From assembly GCA_903813345.2 (NCBI GenBank), contig CAIIXF020000006.1, positions 15,444,348-15,508,347 of the forward strand: 64,000 bases of DNA, read 5' to 3'. Positions 36,001-44,800 of the stretch are shown here, piece by piece. Below the pieces are notes generated by a model, which was not told where the DNA came from, did no database searches, and saw nothing but the letters and a program-made list of their open reading frames with translations. This DNA comes from Owenia fusiformis. Its lineage: Eukaryota; Annelida; Polychaeta; Sabellida; Oweniidae. A program made the translations under genes and the position numbers. Every line of letters starts with the position of its first letter. Within the stretch, counting starts at the first letter, position 1.

Positions 36001-37859
36001 AAAAAAGGTCAAAAAGGTATTTTTTCATCTTGCTTCAAATTGACTAAATTTTTGTTTCAAAATCATCTACATGTTCTCAGAAATTCAAATATGACTTTAG
36101 ATTTGACTTTAGATTTGACATTTGACCTTCAATGACCTTCTCAAAGTCAAAAAAGGTCAAAAAGGTCTTTTTTCAACTTGCTTCAAATTGACTAAATTTT
36201 TTTTTTCAAAATCATCTACATGTTCTCAGAAATTCAAATCTGACTTTAGATTTGACATTTGACCTCAATGACCTTCTCAATGTCAAAAAAGGTCAAAAAG
36301 GTATTTTTTCATCTTGCTTCAAATTGACTAAATTTTTTTTTCAAAATCATCTACATGTTCTCAGAAATTCAAATATGACTTTAGATTTGACATTTGACCT
36401 TCAATGACCTTCTCAAGGTCAAAAAAGGTCAAAAAGGTCTGTTTTCAACTTGCTTTAAATTGACCAAATTGTTTTAGGTGGTGACATTTTGTCATGTTAA
36501 TGCCTTGTTTCATTTACAGTCAGGCTACTTGGAAATAAAATATATTAAGAACATTTCTGAGTTGCATCTTTAAAAGGTATGAGGAAATAGAGAGGCTAAA
36601 CTTGTTCTGTTTTAGCCATTTTAGATTTATTGTTTAACTTTCGTAGTTATCTCTGATTATGAAAAAGCGCAAAGGGTAACATTTGAAATAAAGACCAAAA
36701 ACCCCTTTAAATCATATGTGCAATATCATGATGATAACCATGATGATTTTTAACCATTTCGTTTGGGTATGCATGTATTTATCATGCACCTAAGGTCAAC
36801 ATAAGAGATCATTGCTTGACCGCTCATTCCCCTTTAACATCATACAGCACAGAGTCTACCTTACTTACATAATTGATTACTCATTGAGTTATAAGATACC
36901 TGACTATCAAAGCAGTTTCTATTCCCAACATCTTTCAATGTTGCGCTTGTGCCAAACATAATAGACATTATCATGCCACTCTCAAGTGACACAATCAATA
37001 TTAATTGACTAATTCAAGACTTGGCCCTAGCTCACCTTTTGATAAGTCACTGGGGCCATAAGGACATTGGAAAGTAATGCTAAAATTATGCAACCTGTCC
37101 TCAAGCTTGATGATAGCTGAAGAAATATTATATCAGATTTTAATAGTGCAAATATGAGATAAATGGAAACAGATACACCAAAATGTAGCAAATCCCTTCA
37201 AATGTCAGAAACAACATTGCTAAGATTCATGTTTCAGTATGACTACCATAGATGTATTGCTAAAAGAACAAAACAAGATATTTACAAATTTGCTCCACTA
37301 CTCTTCCAGATGTTGCAAAAATAACACATACATATTTTGGGAAAAACTGCCTATTAGCAAAATTGTCATCAGATAATGTAACATGCTTCCAAGTATGCAC
37401 TTATAAAATTTCAACAAAATTGCTTTTCCTGTTATGGCAAAAAAACATATAACACAGATATATGGCTGCCATTTTTTTCAAAATGGCCATCTATTAACCA
37501 TATTGTCAAAAGGCTTGCTTCTAAGAAGTCACATATCAAAAATTGTCAAAATGTCAATAGAAATAGAAATATGCTTTAAAATATACACATATAAAATTTC
37601 AAAAAAAGGTAAAATAACACACATACAAATTGCTATCATCTTCTTTTGATGGGATAAACATCTAAAGCAACTGGCTTTACACTTTAAAGGGATGGTATGG
37701 ACTTGTATTTAGAGTTTATCTTAAATGAGGAGTAATTTTCAAATATTTCTCCATTCAAGACATTAACTGGGTGTGTAATTTCAGGTGTTCGTGCCCTATG
37801 ATAAACCATCAGGCAATATAACAGCTGCTCTCAAACGAAGGCATATCTCCAAGCTTTAG
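21023..37859 (+). CDS. UOX: Urate oxidase (uricase), 7 exons, complete, peroxisomal
   Basis: Exons: 21023-21250, 21459-21575, 31828-31900, 32428-32614, 34004-34127, 35178-35270, 37785-37859. All joins are in phase and give 298 residues. It converts urate to 5-hydroxyisourate. The catalytic set is present: K16 (GYGK), T61-D62 (DNSDIIATDT), F161, R178 (DRIF), Q227 (SPSVQNTLY) and H255 (PNVHAYPFD). The last three residues, SKL, are a type 1 peroxisome targeting signal. Intron 2 is about 10.3 kb and full of repeats. The acceptor of exon 5 lies in a short tandem duplication: earlier acceptors at 33913 and 33955 would extend exon 5 in frame by 30 or 16 residues. Confidence 0.96.
21956..22463. mobile_element. 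MITE family A, copy 1 (uricase intron 2)
   Basis: Inverted ends TCACACCGGAATAGCCTGAC (right end TCACAGCGG in the inverse) extend about 75 bp inwards through CGGTAAAGTCAGATA and ACAAATGGC. It is the same family as 57264-57697. The interior is AT-rich and noncoding. Confidence 0.8.
23450..23928. mobile_element. piggyBac-type MITE with TTAA duplication (uricase intron 2)
   Basis: TTAA at 23450-23453 and 23925-23928 flank a 471-bp element with ends CCCTAGAAGCCCTAAGG and its inverse. The CCCTAGA terminus and TTAA target are piggyBac features. The interior contains two direct copies of a roughly 200-bp segment (AAGCTAGCACTA and ACCATACGTGTT at about 23500 and 23700). Confidence 0.85.
24740..26260 (-). 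pseudogene. Decayed non-LTR retrotransposon (LINE) reverse transcriptase
   Basis: On the minus strand, from high to low coordinates: FIDISKAFDALDRDML near 26200, GVKQGCILSPTLFSI near 26000, and the catalytic LLFADDIVLLG near 25890, followed by thumb-like sequence and a remnant of a C-terminal Cys-rich tail near 24940. Frames are interrupted by several shifts and stops; the longest surviving piece is 102 residues. The family within LINEs cannot be fixed by eye. It lies antisense in uricase intron 2. Confidence 0.85.
26611..28223. mobile_element. Large imperfect foldback (1.6 kb) in uricase intron 2
   Basis: The left arm (about 26611-27275) and right arm (about 27640-28223) are imperfect inverses: CACGCCTAACCATCGA at the outer left against TCGATGGTTAGGCGTG at the outer right, ATGTAGGTTTTTAAAA against TTTTAAAACCTACAT, and GAAGTAGATTCTT against AAGAATCTACTTC near the centre. 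No coding capacity. It may be an old foldback transposon or an inverted duplication. Confidence 0.7.
28585..29102. mobile_element. Short inverted-repeat element in uricase intron 2
   Basis: About 55-bp arms: TGGTAAAGACGAGCCACGAC at the left is repeated inverted near 29046-29066, with CGCAGAGATCGCAC pairing with GTGCGATCTCCACG at the outer ends. Noncoding. Confidence 0.65.
30752..30921. repeat. 170-bp palindrome in uricase intron 2
   Basis: Arms AAATAGTGACTGCCA through GGAATATCCTGT are inverted on the right side to AAATAGTGACTGCCATTGAG in the reverse direction. Apex at about 30835 (CGGCCTGCAGCC). It would form a long hairpin. Confidence 0.75.
31418..31566. repeat. 149-bp palindrome with GTGAGCGCAGCGAACGAGTG apex
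   Basis: Outer arms TTATATAATGGTTC and GAACCATTATATAA, inner arms CACTTGTGAATATATCATA-type sequence, apex AAGTGAGCGCAGCGAACGAG. Ends 261 bp before uricase exon 3. Confidence 0.75.
32760..32970. repeat. Two adjacent palindromes in uricase intron 4
   Basis: First, 32760-32836: ATCCAGGAGTGGATATCGAT pairs with ATTGATATCCATGAGTGGAT around an apex TTGAGCGCAGCCAATGAG. Second, about 32866-32970: AGGATATTGGGATTATCCC pairs with GGATAATCCTAATATCCT around an apex GAGGGCCGCAGGTCC. Confidence 0.65.
33452..33742. mobile_element. Tc1/mariner-type MITE in uricase intron 4
   Basis: Ends CAGGGTGAGCCAAAAAT and inverse TTTTTGGCTCACCCTG, with TA dinucleotides on both sides (33450-33451 and 33743-33744). A second inner inverted pair (CATTCAGCATGGGTTT and its inverse) follows. 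Noncoding; 171 bp before the first of the exon 5 acceptor copies. Confidence 0.8.
33905..34027 (+). repeat. Tandem duplication of the uricase exon 5 acceptor
   Basis: TTTAGGAATACAATAAA-type segments occur with AG at 33912-33913, 33954-33955 and 34002-34003, spaced 42 and 48 bp, with shorter decayed copies between them. The last copy is the start of the conserved exon 5. The strongest pyrimidine tract (a run of about 14 T at 33867-33880) lies before the first copy. From 33914 to the exon the frame is fully open. Confidence 0.8.
34731..35026 (+). repeat. 22-bp satellite with ACACATGTGT core, about 13 copies, uricase intron 5
   Basis: Unit TGACTAAACACATGTGTGCT plus TA. Each unit centres on the palindrome ACACATGTGT (a CACATGTG E-box-like site); a few units have ACACGTGT or ACATATGT. 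Confidence 0.9.
35326..36487. mobile_element. Non-autonomous element, ATGTCACCACC ends with internal tandem array (uricase intron 6)
   Basis: Ends ATGTCACCACC and GGTGGTGACAT. The interior has about seven copies of a 120-150-bp unit containing TTTGACATTTGACCTTCAAT, CTTCTCAAGGTCAAAAAAGG and ATCATCTACATGTTCTCAGA. The ends match the short elements at 44216 and 60765 and resemble those at 42107-43535. Organisation recalls bivalve elements that carry central satellite repeats. Confidence 0.8.
37270..37656. repeat. Fragment of the ATCCCATC-family element in uricase intron 6
   Basis: Repeats of AAATTTGCTCCACTACTCTT and of ACACATACAAATTGCTATCA type, ending GATGGGATAA, as in the larger element at 49760-50617. 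No coding capacity. Confidence 0.45.
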
Positions 37860-38334
37860 GGAAGATTTGGCTGCAATGACAAATTCTCTTCTGGCGGCAC
37901 GTAGAGCTCTAGCAATAATACTGCAGATTCTACATAACGACTATGCCCGAGGCCTATGTTCGCTAATATATTGATCCTAACTATACAAATGGACCATATT
38001 TCCTTAACTATATTTATTTTTTATGTTCTTCTCACCACATATTTGTGATGAAATGTACATTTTAATATAACAAGATTTCTAAAACACTGTCCCAGGTTTA
38101 TGAGAGATGTTAACTGACAGATACCATTAAATACAGCTATGTCATGTAAAATGCAATAAGATAGATTCTTGAAACTACGTCTTTTACTCTATCTTAATTC
38201 AATTGAATTATCATAAGATGATTATTATCTCTGTCAGTACAGTACAAGAAATTTTCATACAATTGGACTTGATTTAACATTCTACAAAAAAGAAAATGTC
38301 ACATGTACATATTCCATTCCATTGCAAGGAGGAT

Positions 38335-38629
38335 TGGCTCCCAGGATCGAAACTCGATATTTTCCAACAATGAAAACGTCGAAATGTCGTTATTTTCTGA
38401 AATTAAAACCGACTATAAATTCAAAATAAACAGTTCAAAAGATTCGAACCAATATCTCGATCGTTTCTTGTGAGTTTTGGAATTTTTCGTTTGGAAATAA
38501 GACCAAAATTCACGATTTAAATGTTGAAGTGAACAAAATGGCGGCTGTTTGAATTCGAATTTTGTATTACGACATACCCATATATGGGACAGAATATCGG
38601 TGGTGCACTCTGGGAGCCAATCCTCCTTG
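38335..38629. mobile_element. MITE with CAAGGAGGATTGGCTCCCAG ends
   Basis: The 20-bp end is repeated exactly inverted at 38610-38629. The 295-bp interior has no open frame of note. Confidence 0.8.
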
Positions 38630-39615
38630 ATTCCATTGTGTCATTATCAGTAAGAAGAATGGGGATTTTCTTGGTGTAATATTTTTGTTTTATTTTTTTA
38701 ATTTTTGAAAAATTGGAACCAAATTAATTACCTAGATGCTAATATTTACTTACCAATTTCACCACCATGTGGCTTACACATGTCTGAAAACATGGCAGAC
38801 ATAAGAAAGGTCTCCTAAACTTAAATTATAGATATTAGATTTAGTGAATCAATCTTGAATGAAACCTTTATGGTTTTGTGTTTTGCCATTTTGGGTTATG
38901 CCACATGTTGAGTGAAAGAAAAAATGATTATCTGTTAAATGCAGCTGAAGATATTTCCCTTTTCATATGATTTAAGAATGATTATAAAACACTGTGGACT
39001 GTTGATTCATATGAATGTACAAAATATTTTAGTTATAAGTTTACAATAAGTTGTGTAATTGATACACCTGCTAGTGTTCTTTCAACCGAAAATAAAACAT
39101 ATAAACATTATTTTATTTATTACATCATCTATTTTTCTGTGTTGTTTATATTGTATAACTCAATTAAGAGATACTCCAAATCTGAGTACAATAAAACATG
39201 TATAATTGGAACACCTTTGGTACTATTTGGGAGGTGCTCCACTTGCACTTACAGAGCTTTATTCAACATCAGTCAGTTGGTCATGAGACTCCGAAGTCTT
39301 CAATATATGGAAGTGGTCCACTTTCAGGTGTTTTACTTTATAGGTTTTAGTGTAATTTATTAAAACATTTGCTTTCAATTGAAACCATTTCAATGATGAG
39401 ATATTCTAAGCATCAAATCCATCAACAATTCCGTTAATATATTCAACCAATCAATTACTTGTATACCCAATGGATGGTAATTCTAACATGGATTTTTATG
39501 AAGTGTGCTTCAATATCACAAAACTTATGACGTATCAATTGATCCTTGGATATCACAAAAATTATTATTGTGTAATGTTGCATGTCATACATTTGTTATG
39601 TTACAGACAAATAAC

Positions 39616-39739
39616 ATGATAGTAAATGTAATTGCAAGATTGATACATGATAGTAAATGTAATTGCAAGATTGATACATGATAGTAAATGTAATTGCAAG
39701 ATTGATACATGATAGTAAATGTAATTGCAAGATTGATTG
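39616..39739 (+). repeat. 31-bp tandem repeat, 4 copies
   Basis: Unit ATGATAGTAAATGTAATTGC followed by AAGATTGATAC, four identical copies. Confidence 0.9.
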
Positions 39740-39975
39740 CATACTTTTACCACAGAACTATAATAAATTTCTCTTGGGTGTTGATAGCTTTGTATCTCAT
39801 TTAGATCTAATCAATGTGTGCATTATAAATAATATATGAAAATTGTCATGGTAAAAGTCTTGCCTGGTTGGATTTTATTTTACTAAAGTAAACAACAGAG
39901 CTACAACAAAAAATATTTTGTTTCAAAATACAGCAAGGAATATCTAAAACTAAATAAAGTTAACTTTTAGGAACA

Positions 39976-41013
39976 ATGCATAGTTTAGCAGTTATTATTT
40001 GGCTTAAGTGTCTCTACATCACACTGTTTTGTAATAAAGCAAGTGCAGAGAAAAAAGTTGTATTCAATAATATTGGATATTCAACCAAATATTACCATCA
40101 GATTGGTTACAGCTATCGGAAATCCCCAATGAAGACATTAGTAATGTCAATGGCTGCCTATGACATGGAAATAGCTTCGGTGCAATGTTTGTCCACTTGT
40201 CAGAAAGAGGCCAATGCAGGTATTAATTCAAGTTGCGTTGCTGTCAATTTCCACACAGAAAATGGAACATGTGAACTGTTTCATGACCAGCCTGTTTATA
40301 GGTATAATAAACATGTGATACCTGACGACAACTGGACACTGTACATGGAGGAAGCTTTGAAGTACCCACGTGATTGTGAAGATATCACAATAGACACCAG
40401 AAAGGAATACTATGATATCCAGCCTGACATGAGTAAACCACCATTTTCTGTGATGTGTGGAGACAAAAGTACAACAAAAAGATACTCTACCTTTATTCAA
40501 AGTCACAAAATAAATAGCGAATTCGATTTTCAGAATGCCACCTGGTCTGATTATCGAAATGGCTTCAAAAACAACAACGCTGGCCAATCATACTACTGGA
40601 TAGGCAATGAAAATCTTCATACATTAACAAGCAGTCATAACTATTCCATTAAATTCTCCTGTCTTGAAAGTGAAGAGGGCAAGAGGAACATTAGTGACAG
40701 ACACCGATATATATTCTATGACAGTTTTTCAATCGGTAGTGAAGAAGACTTTTACAGGTTAAATATTGGCAAGGTACGCGAAAAAGATGACGACATTGAA
40801 GATGCGATTTGGGGTACAGCCATTGAGGAACACATAAATGGATCAAAATTTATGACATATGAAAATGTGACAGAAAACCCATGTGCACGGCAAGGTGGCT
40901 GGTGGTACAACAACTGTACTTATGCTAATCTTAACACAGCCAATAATGATATATTTTGGGGAAGCTTGAAGTGTCATCATAGTAGAATAAAATTATATCG
41001 TATATGGAACTGA
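39976..41013 (+). CDS. Secreted fibrinogen-domain protein, single coding exon
   Basis: 345 residues. A hydrophobic N-terminus (to about residue 24, ending CNKASA) is a likely signal peptide. Residues 60-120 hold a Cys-rich PAN/apple-like module (CLSTCQKEANAG, then CVAVNFHTENGTCELF). A divergent fibrinogen C-terminal domain follows: the opening CED, the DFQNATWSDYRNGF segment, YYWIGNENLH, and near the end ARQGGWWYNNCTYANLN. Several N-glycosylation sequons are visible. Such proteins in molluscs (FREPs and relatives) often act as pattern-recognition lectins. The usual calcium-site DxDxD pattern is altered (KFMTYENVTENPC), so ligand binding may differ. TTTTAG six bases before the ATG could be an acceptor of a 5' untranslated exon. 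Confidence 0.8.
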   Translation: MHSLAVIIWLKCLYITLFCNKASAEKKVVFNNIGYSTKYYHQIGYSYRKSPMKTLVMSMAAYDMEIASVQCLSTCQKEANAGINSSCVAVNFHTENGTCELFHDQPVYRYNKHVIPDDNWTLYMEEALKYPRDCEDITIDTRKEYYDIQPDMSKPPFSVMCGDKSTTKRYSTFIQSHKINSEFDFQNATWSDYRNGFKNNNAGQSYYWIGNENLHTLTSSHNYSIKFSCLESEEGKRNISDRHRYIFYDSFSIGSEEDFYRLNIGKVREKDDDIEDAIWGTAIEEHINGSKFMTYENVTENPCARQGGWWYNNCTYANLNTANNDIFWGSLKCHHSRIKLYRIWN

Positions 41014-41885
41014 GCTGCCTCTACTCTGGTAATCAATAATAGACAGTCGTAAGGACTGAACTTCATTAGTAGCACAAACATTGACTTTTAATATACAGTA
41101 AAACCTGTGTATATTGAACATTTTTTATGGAGAGGAAAAATGTTCAGTGTGGGTATGTCTTCAATACAGAGAGGGTAATTTGTACGGAAGTCAGTAGAGT
41201 ATGTGTGGAGGTAGTGTGTCTACTAGAGACAGGTGTCCACTAGAGACAGGTGATCACTGAGACAGGTGTTCACTGAGACAGCTTTTTCTGTACTGTGTAA
41301 GATTGCATTTATTCTATTAGCTCATATGTAATGCACAGGAAACACATCATTTGACACCTGGTTTTTTCAACCTTATTAGTTAATCATCTCATACTGTAAA
41401 CTGTACAAACTATTTTATTTTATAATTTTATTTTCAATGCTGTATTAGAATAATAAAACATAAAATATTGCACAAAGCCACTAAGGAATGTTGATGTTAT
41501 ATTACTGTCAATAATCAGATGAATCCCTTCTTTACTAACACCAATCTAAAGCATGTAGTCTTTCACTTCAATGTACTCTTGTTTAACAAGTATAAGATCA
41601 TGAATTCAGAAACAAAAGGTGACAAAATATTTCCAAAATCCCCCTGGTATAATAGCATTATAGTGGGATACATTTTATTTACATACAAGTGTCCATTTTA
41701 ATTAGTTGGACTACTCTCAATACCTGGGTATAGTTCATTTGGCAACTTCCGTATTTTATTTAATTGATCGCGAAATCCTGTGTGAATTTCCTTGTTGGCC
41801 TATAATTTGAATGTTGAATAAATGGAGATCACATAAAGATCGATTTTTTCAAATCCTCGTAAAATAGTTCCAGTGTATGTATTCA

Positions 41886-44800
41886 TCATGGAGGTCCAGG
41901 ATTGGGTGGCTCCAGTAACGCCTTACGCTTCGCAGTTTCCTTAGACACATTGTGATGTAATTTTCCTAGGCGCTCCTGAAATAAATATTCTTCTTTAAAT
42001 ATTATCTATAATGAAAGTACATACAATACTGAATGGTATAACATGGAAATAGTGGTTGTGGGAATTATTCATTATAATAGTCAACAAGAACACAAATGTG
42101 TACAAAATGTCCCCACCAATGGGTGATCCCATCAAATGGTTCACCTGAAAATGAGTAGACAAGACTTTACTGACACAATTTGAGGACGGAAAATCCAAAA
42201 TGGCCGCCTTAAAATTTACCCAGAATCTCCAAAAATTAGCTAGTTATAGATTTTTATACTAAGAACCACCCCTGAAAATTTGAAATTGATCCGTCAAACA
42301 GTTAAACAAGACTTTACAGACAAGATTTTAGGATGGAAAATCCAAAATGGCTACCTTGACATTTACCCAGAATGTCAAAAAACTAATCAGATCTAGGTTT
42401 TCATACTAAGAATCATCCCTGAAAATTTGAAATTGATCTACCAAACGGTTCACCTGAAAACGCGTAGACAAGACTTTACAGACAAGATTTTAGGACAGAA
42501 AATCCAAAATGGCTGCCTTGAGATTTACCCAGAATGCCAAAAAACTAATCAGATCTAGGTTTTCATACTAAGAATCATCCCTGAAAATTTGAAATTGATC
42601 AAACGGTTCACCTGGAAATGCGTAGACAAGACTTTACAGACAAGATTTTAGGATGGAAAATCCAAAATGGCTGCCTTGACATTTACCCAGAACGCCAAAA
42701 AAACTAATCAGATCTAGATTTTCATACTAAGAATCATCCCTGAAAATTTGAAATTGATCTACCAAACGGTTCACCTGGAAATGCGTAGACAAGACTTTAC
42801 AGACGAGATTTTAGGACGGAAAATCCAAAATGGCTGCCTTTACATTTACCCAGAACGCCAAAAAACTAATCAAATTTGAAATTGATCTACCAAATGGTTC
42901 ACCTGAAAACGTGTAGACAAGACTTTACAGACAAGATTTTAGGACGGAAAAAACCAAAATGGCCGACAATAAAAAAGTGATTATGAGTTTTTGCTGATTT
43001 CCTTTTACAAAATTATCACATATAACTACTGTTAACAATAACATAGGCTTTTTCAACAAAGTACACCTGATATTATTTATAAAGCTACTAAATAGTTAAA
43101 GTATGAAAACTCAAAAACACCATTCAATATGATACAAAGTATTATCGCGCGCTAACTTTTCTTCAGACATTCAAAATGGCTGACATGACTGAGCTAACAG
43201 GTCCAAAACCTAATCAGATGTAGAATGAAGTGAGCTGAACAAGATTTTTAAGTTTTAAAAGCAACTGTGAAGCCGTTTTTCTTAAAGTTTGCAGACAAGG
43301 ATTTTAGCATTTCACCTCAAAATGGCCGACAGGAAGTAGCTATCGAATTAGTTTTTTTTCATCCACATCTGTATGCACTCACAAGTTATTCCTGAAAATT
43401 TGAAGGTGATATCTGTAGCGGTTTTGGAGAAAACTGCCGGACGTACAGATGGACAGACAGACAACCAGACGGACAGACAGACAGACGAACGCGCCTAGGA
43501 CGACAATATGGCCCCACACTATGTGGTGGGGACATAAAAAGCATTTAGACCTATTGTACTGCCATCTTTATAAACATCCACAACCATTTTTCAATTATCA
43601 AATTAAATATTTTCTTCATCTAATGTAATGAACACATCTGTGTTCTTTTCATTTAAACCCAATTTACAAAATAAAAGCAATGAATGAACAAGCATTACAA
43701 AAACAATTTGACAGCAGAAATATGAAGAACTTCTAAAATGGCTGCCAGAAAACAAAATGGACTTTCAAGAGAAAGCACACGATCAGCTGTGGAACTAAGT
43801 CCCCTCTAACAAGAGTACATTTGAGGAAAATCTGAAATCTGATTTTCCTGGAATCACAAAAAACGGGACATCATCCAAATCATATCAATATCATGATGCC
43901 TATATCCCACTGGTGGTGTGATAAAAACAAACAATCAAATGTGATCACATGACACATACCTGTGCATTTTGCAGGATATTATTAACTAGCATGACACGTC
44001 TTCTTGCATTGTTTAATTTCTTCACGTAACTATCAAGCTCAACAGGGATACTCTGGTTCTGTGATATTCTCTTCAAATCTGAAAATAGGTTTCAATTCAT
44101 GATAGGAACTATACAAACATGTACTTAGATCAAGTAGTTAAAAGCAAGATTATTTGTTTTTCATTTGTACTTAGAGTACTCATGAGAGAATAAAACAAGC
44201 CATAAAGCATGCAAAATGTCACCACCTGCCATTTGTTACAAACGCTGAAAGCCAAACACCAACCACTGAATGCCTAACTGCTCACCAAAAATTTGGAGAC
44301 TATAAAAACATGTAAAGAAAAAGAAATAATTGAAAAAATGCAAGGTAATAGGATGAAAAGTATATTAGGAAAAAAGAAAAACTGGGGAAAAATATGACAA
44401 AATTGGCTAAACCGAAGAAAATTGAATTTTGAAAATGATCAGGCAAAGTGAAGAGTAAGAGTTGAATGTGATAGGTGTATGTGATACAGGGATATTATAC
44501 CACAATTAAAATGGTTAAAATTCTAATGATAGGTAAATGCTTGTATTATATGTACTCACCTTCAGCAAGTGCATCAATTTGCTGTCGTAGTTCTATCTGG
44601 CTCTGTCTGAAAAGAACAAAAGTATTAAATCATAAAACACAATTCAATTAATCAATACCATAATCCATTTACAAATCCATGGGTCTGAATTGCTCCCTCT
44701 GAAACTGTAAGTGCTTGTAAGTTTTAATACAAGCACATTGTGATCCTGACCATGTAAATGATATGTGGAGTAAACTGACTGGAGGTCAAAACAGAACTGT

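Larger units (their letters stand above)
37860..39975. other. Intergenic region between uricase and the fibrinogen-domain gene
   Basis: No gene. It holds the MITE at 38335-38629, a degraded element with AAACCTG-like content near 39190-39360 and a 31-bp tandem repeat at 39616-39739. Confidence 0.55.
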
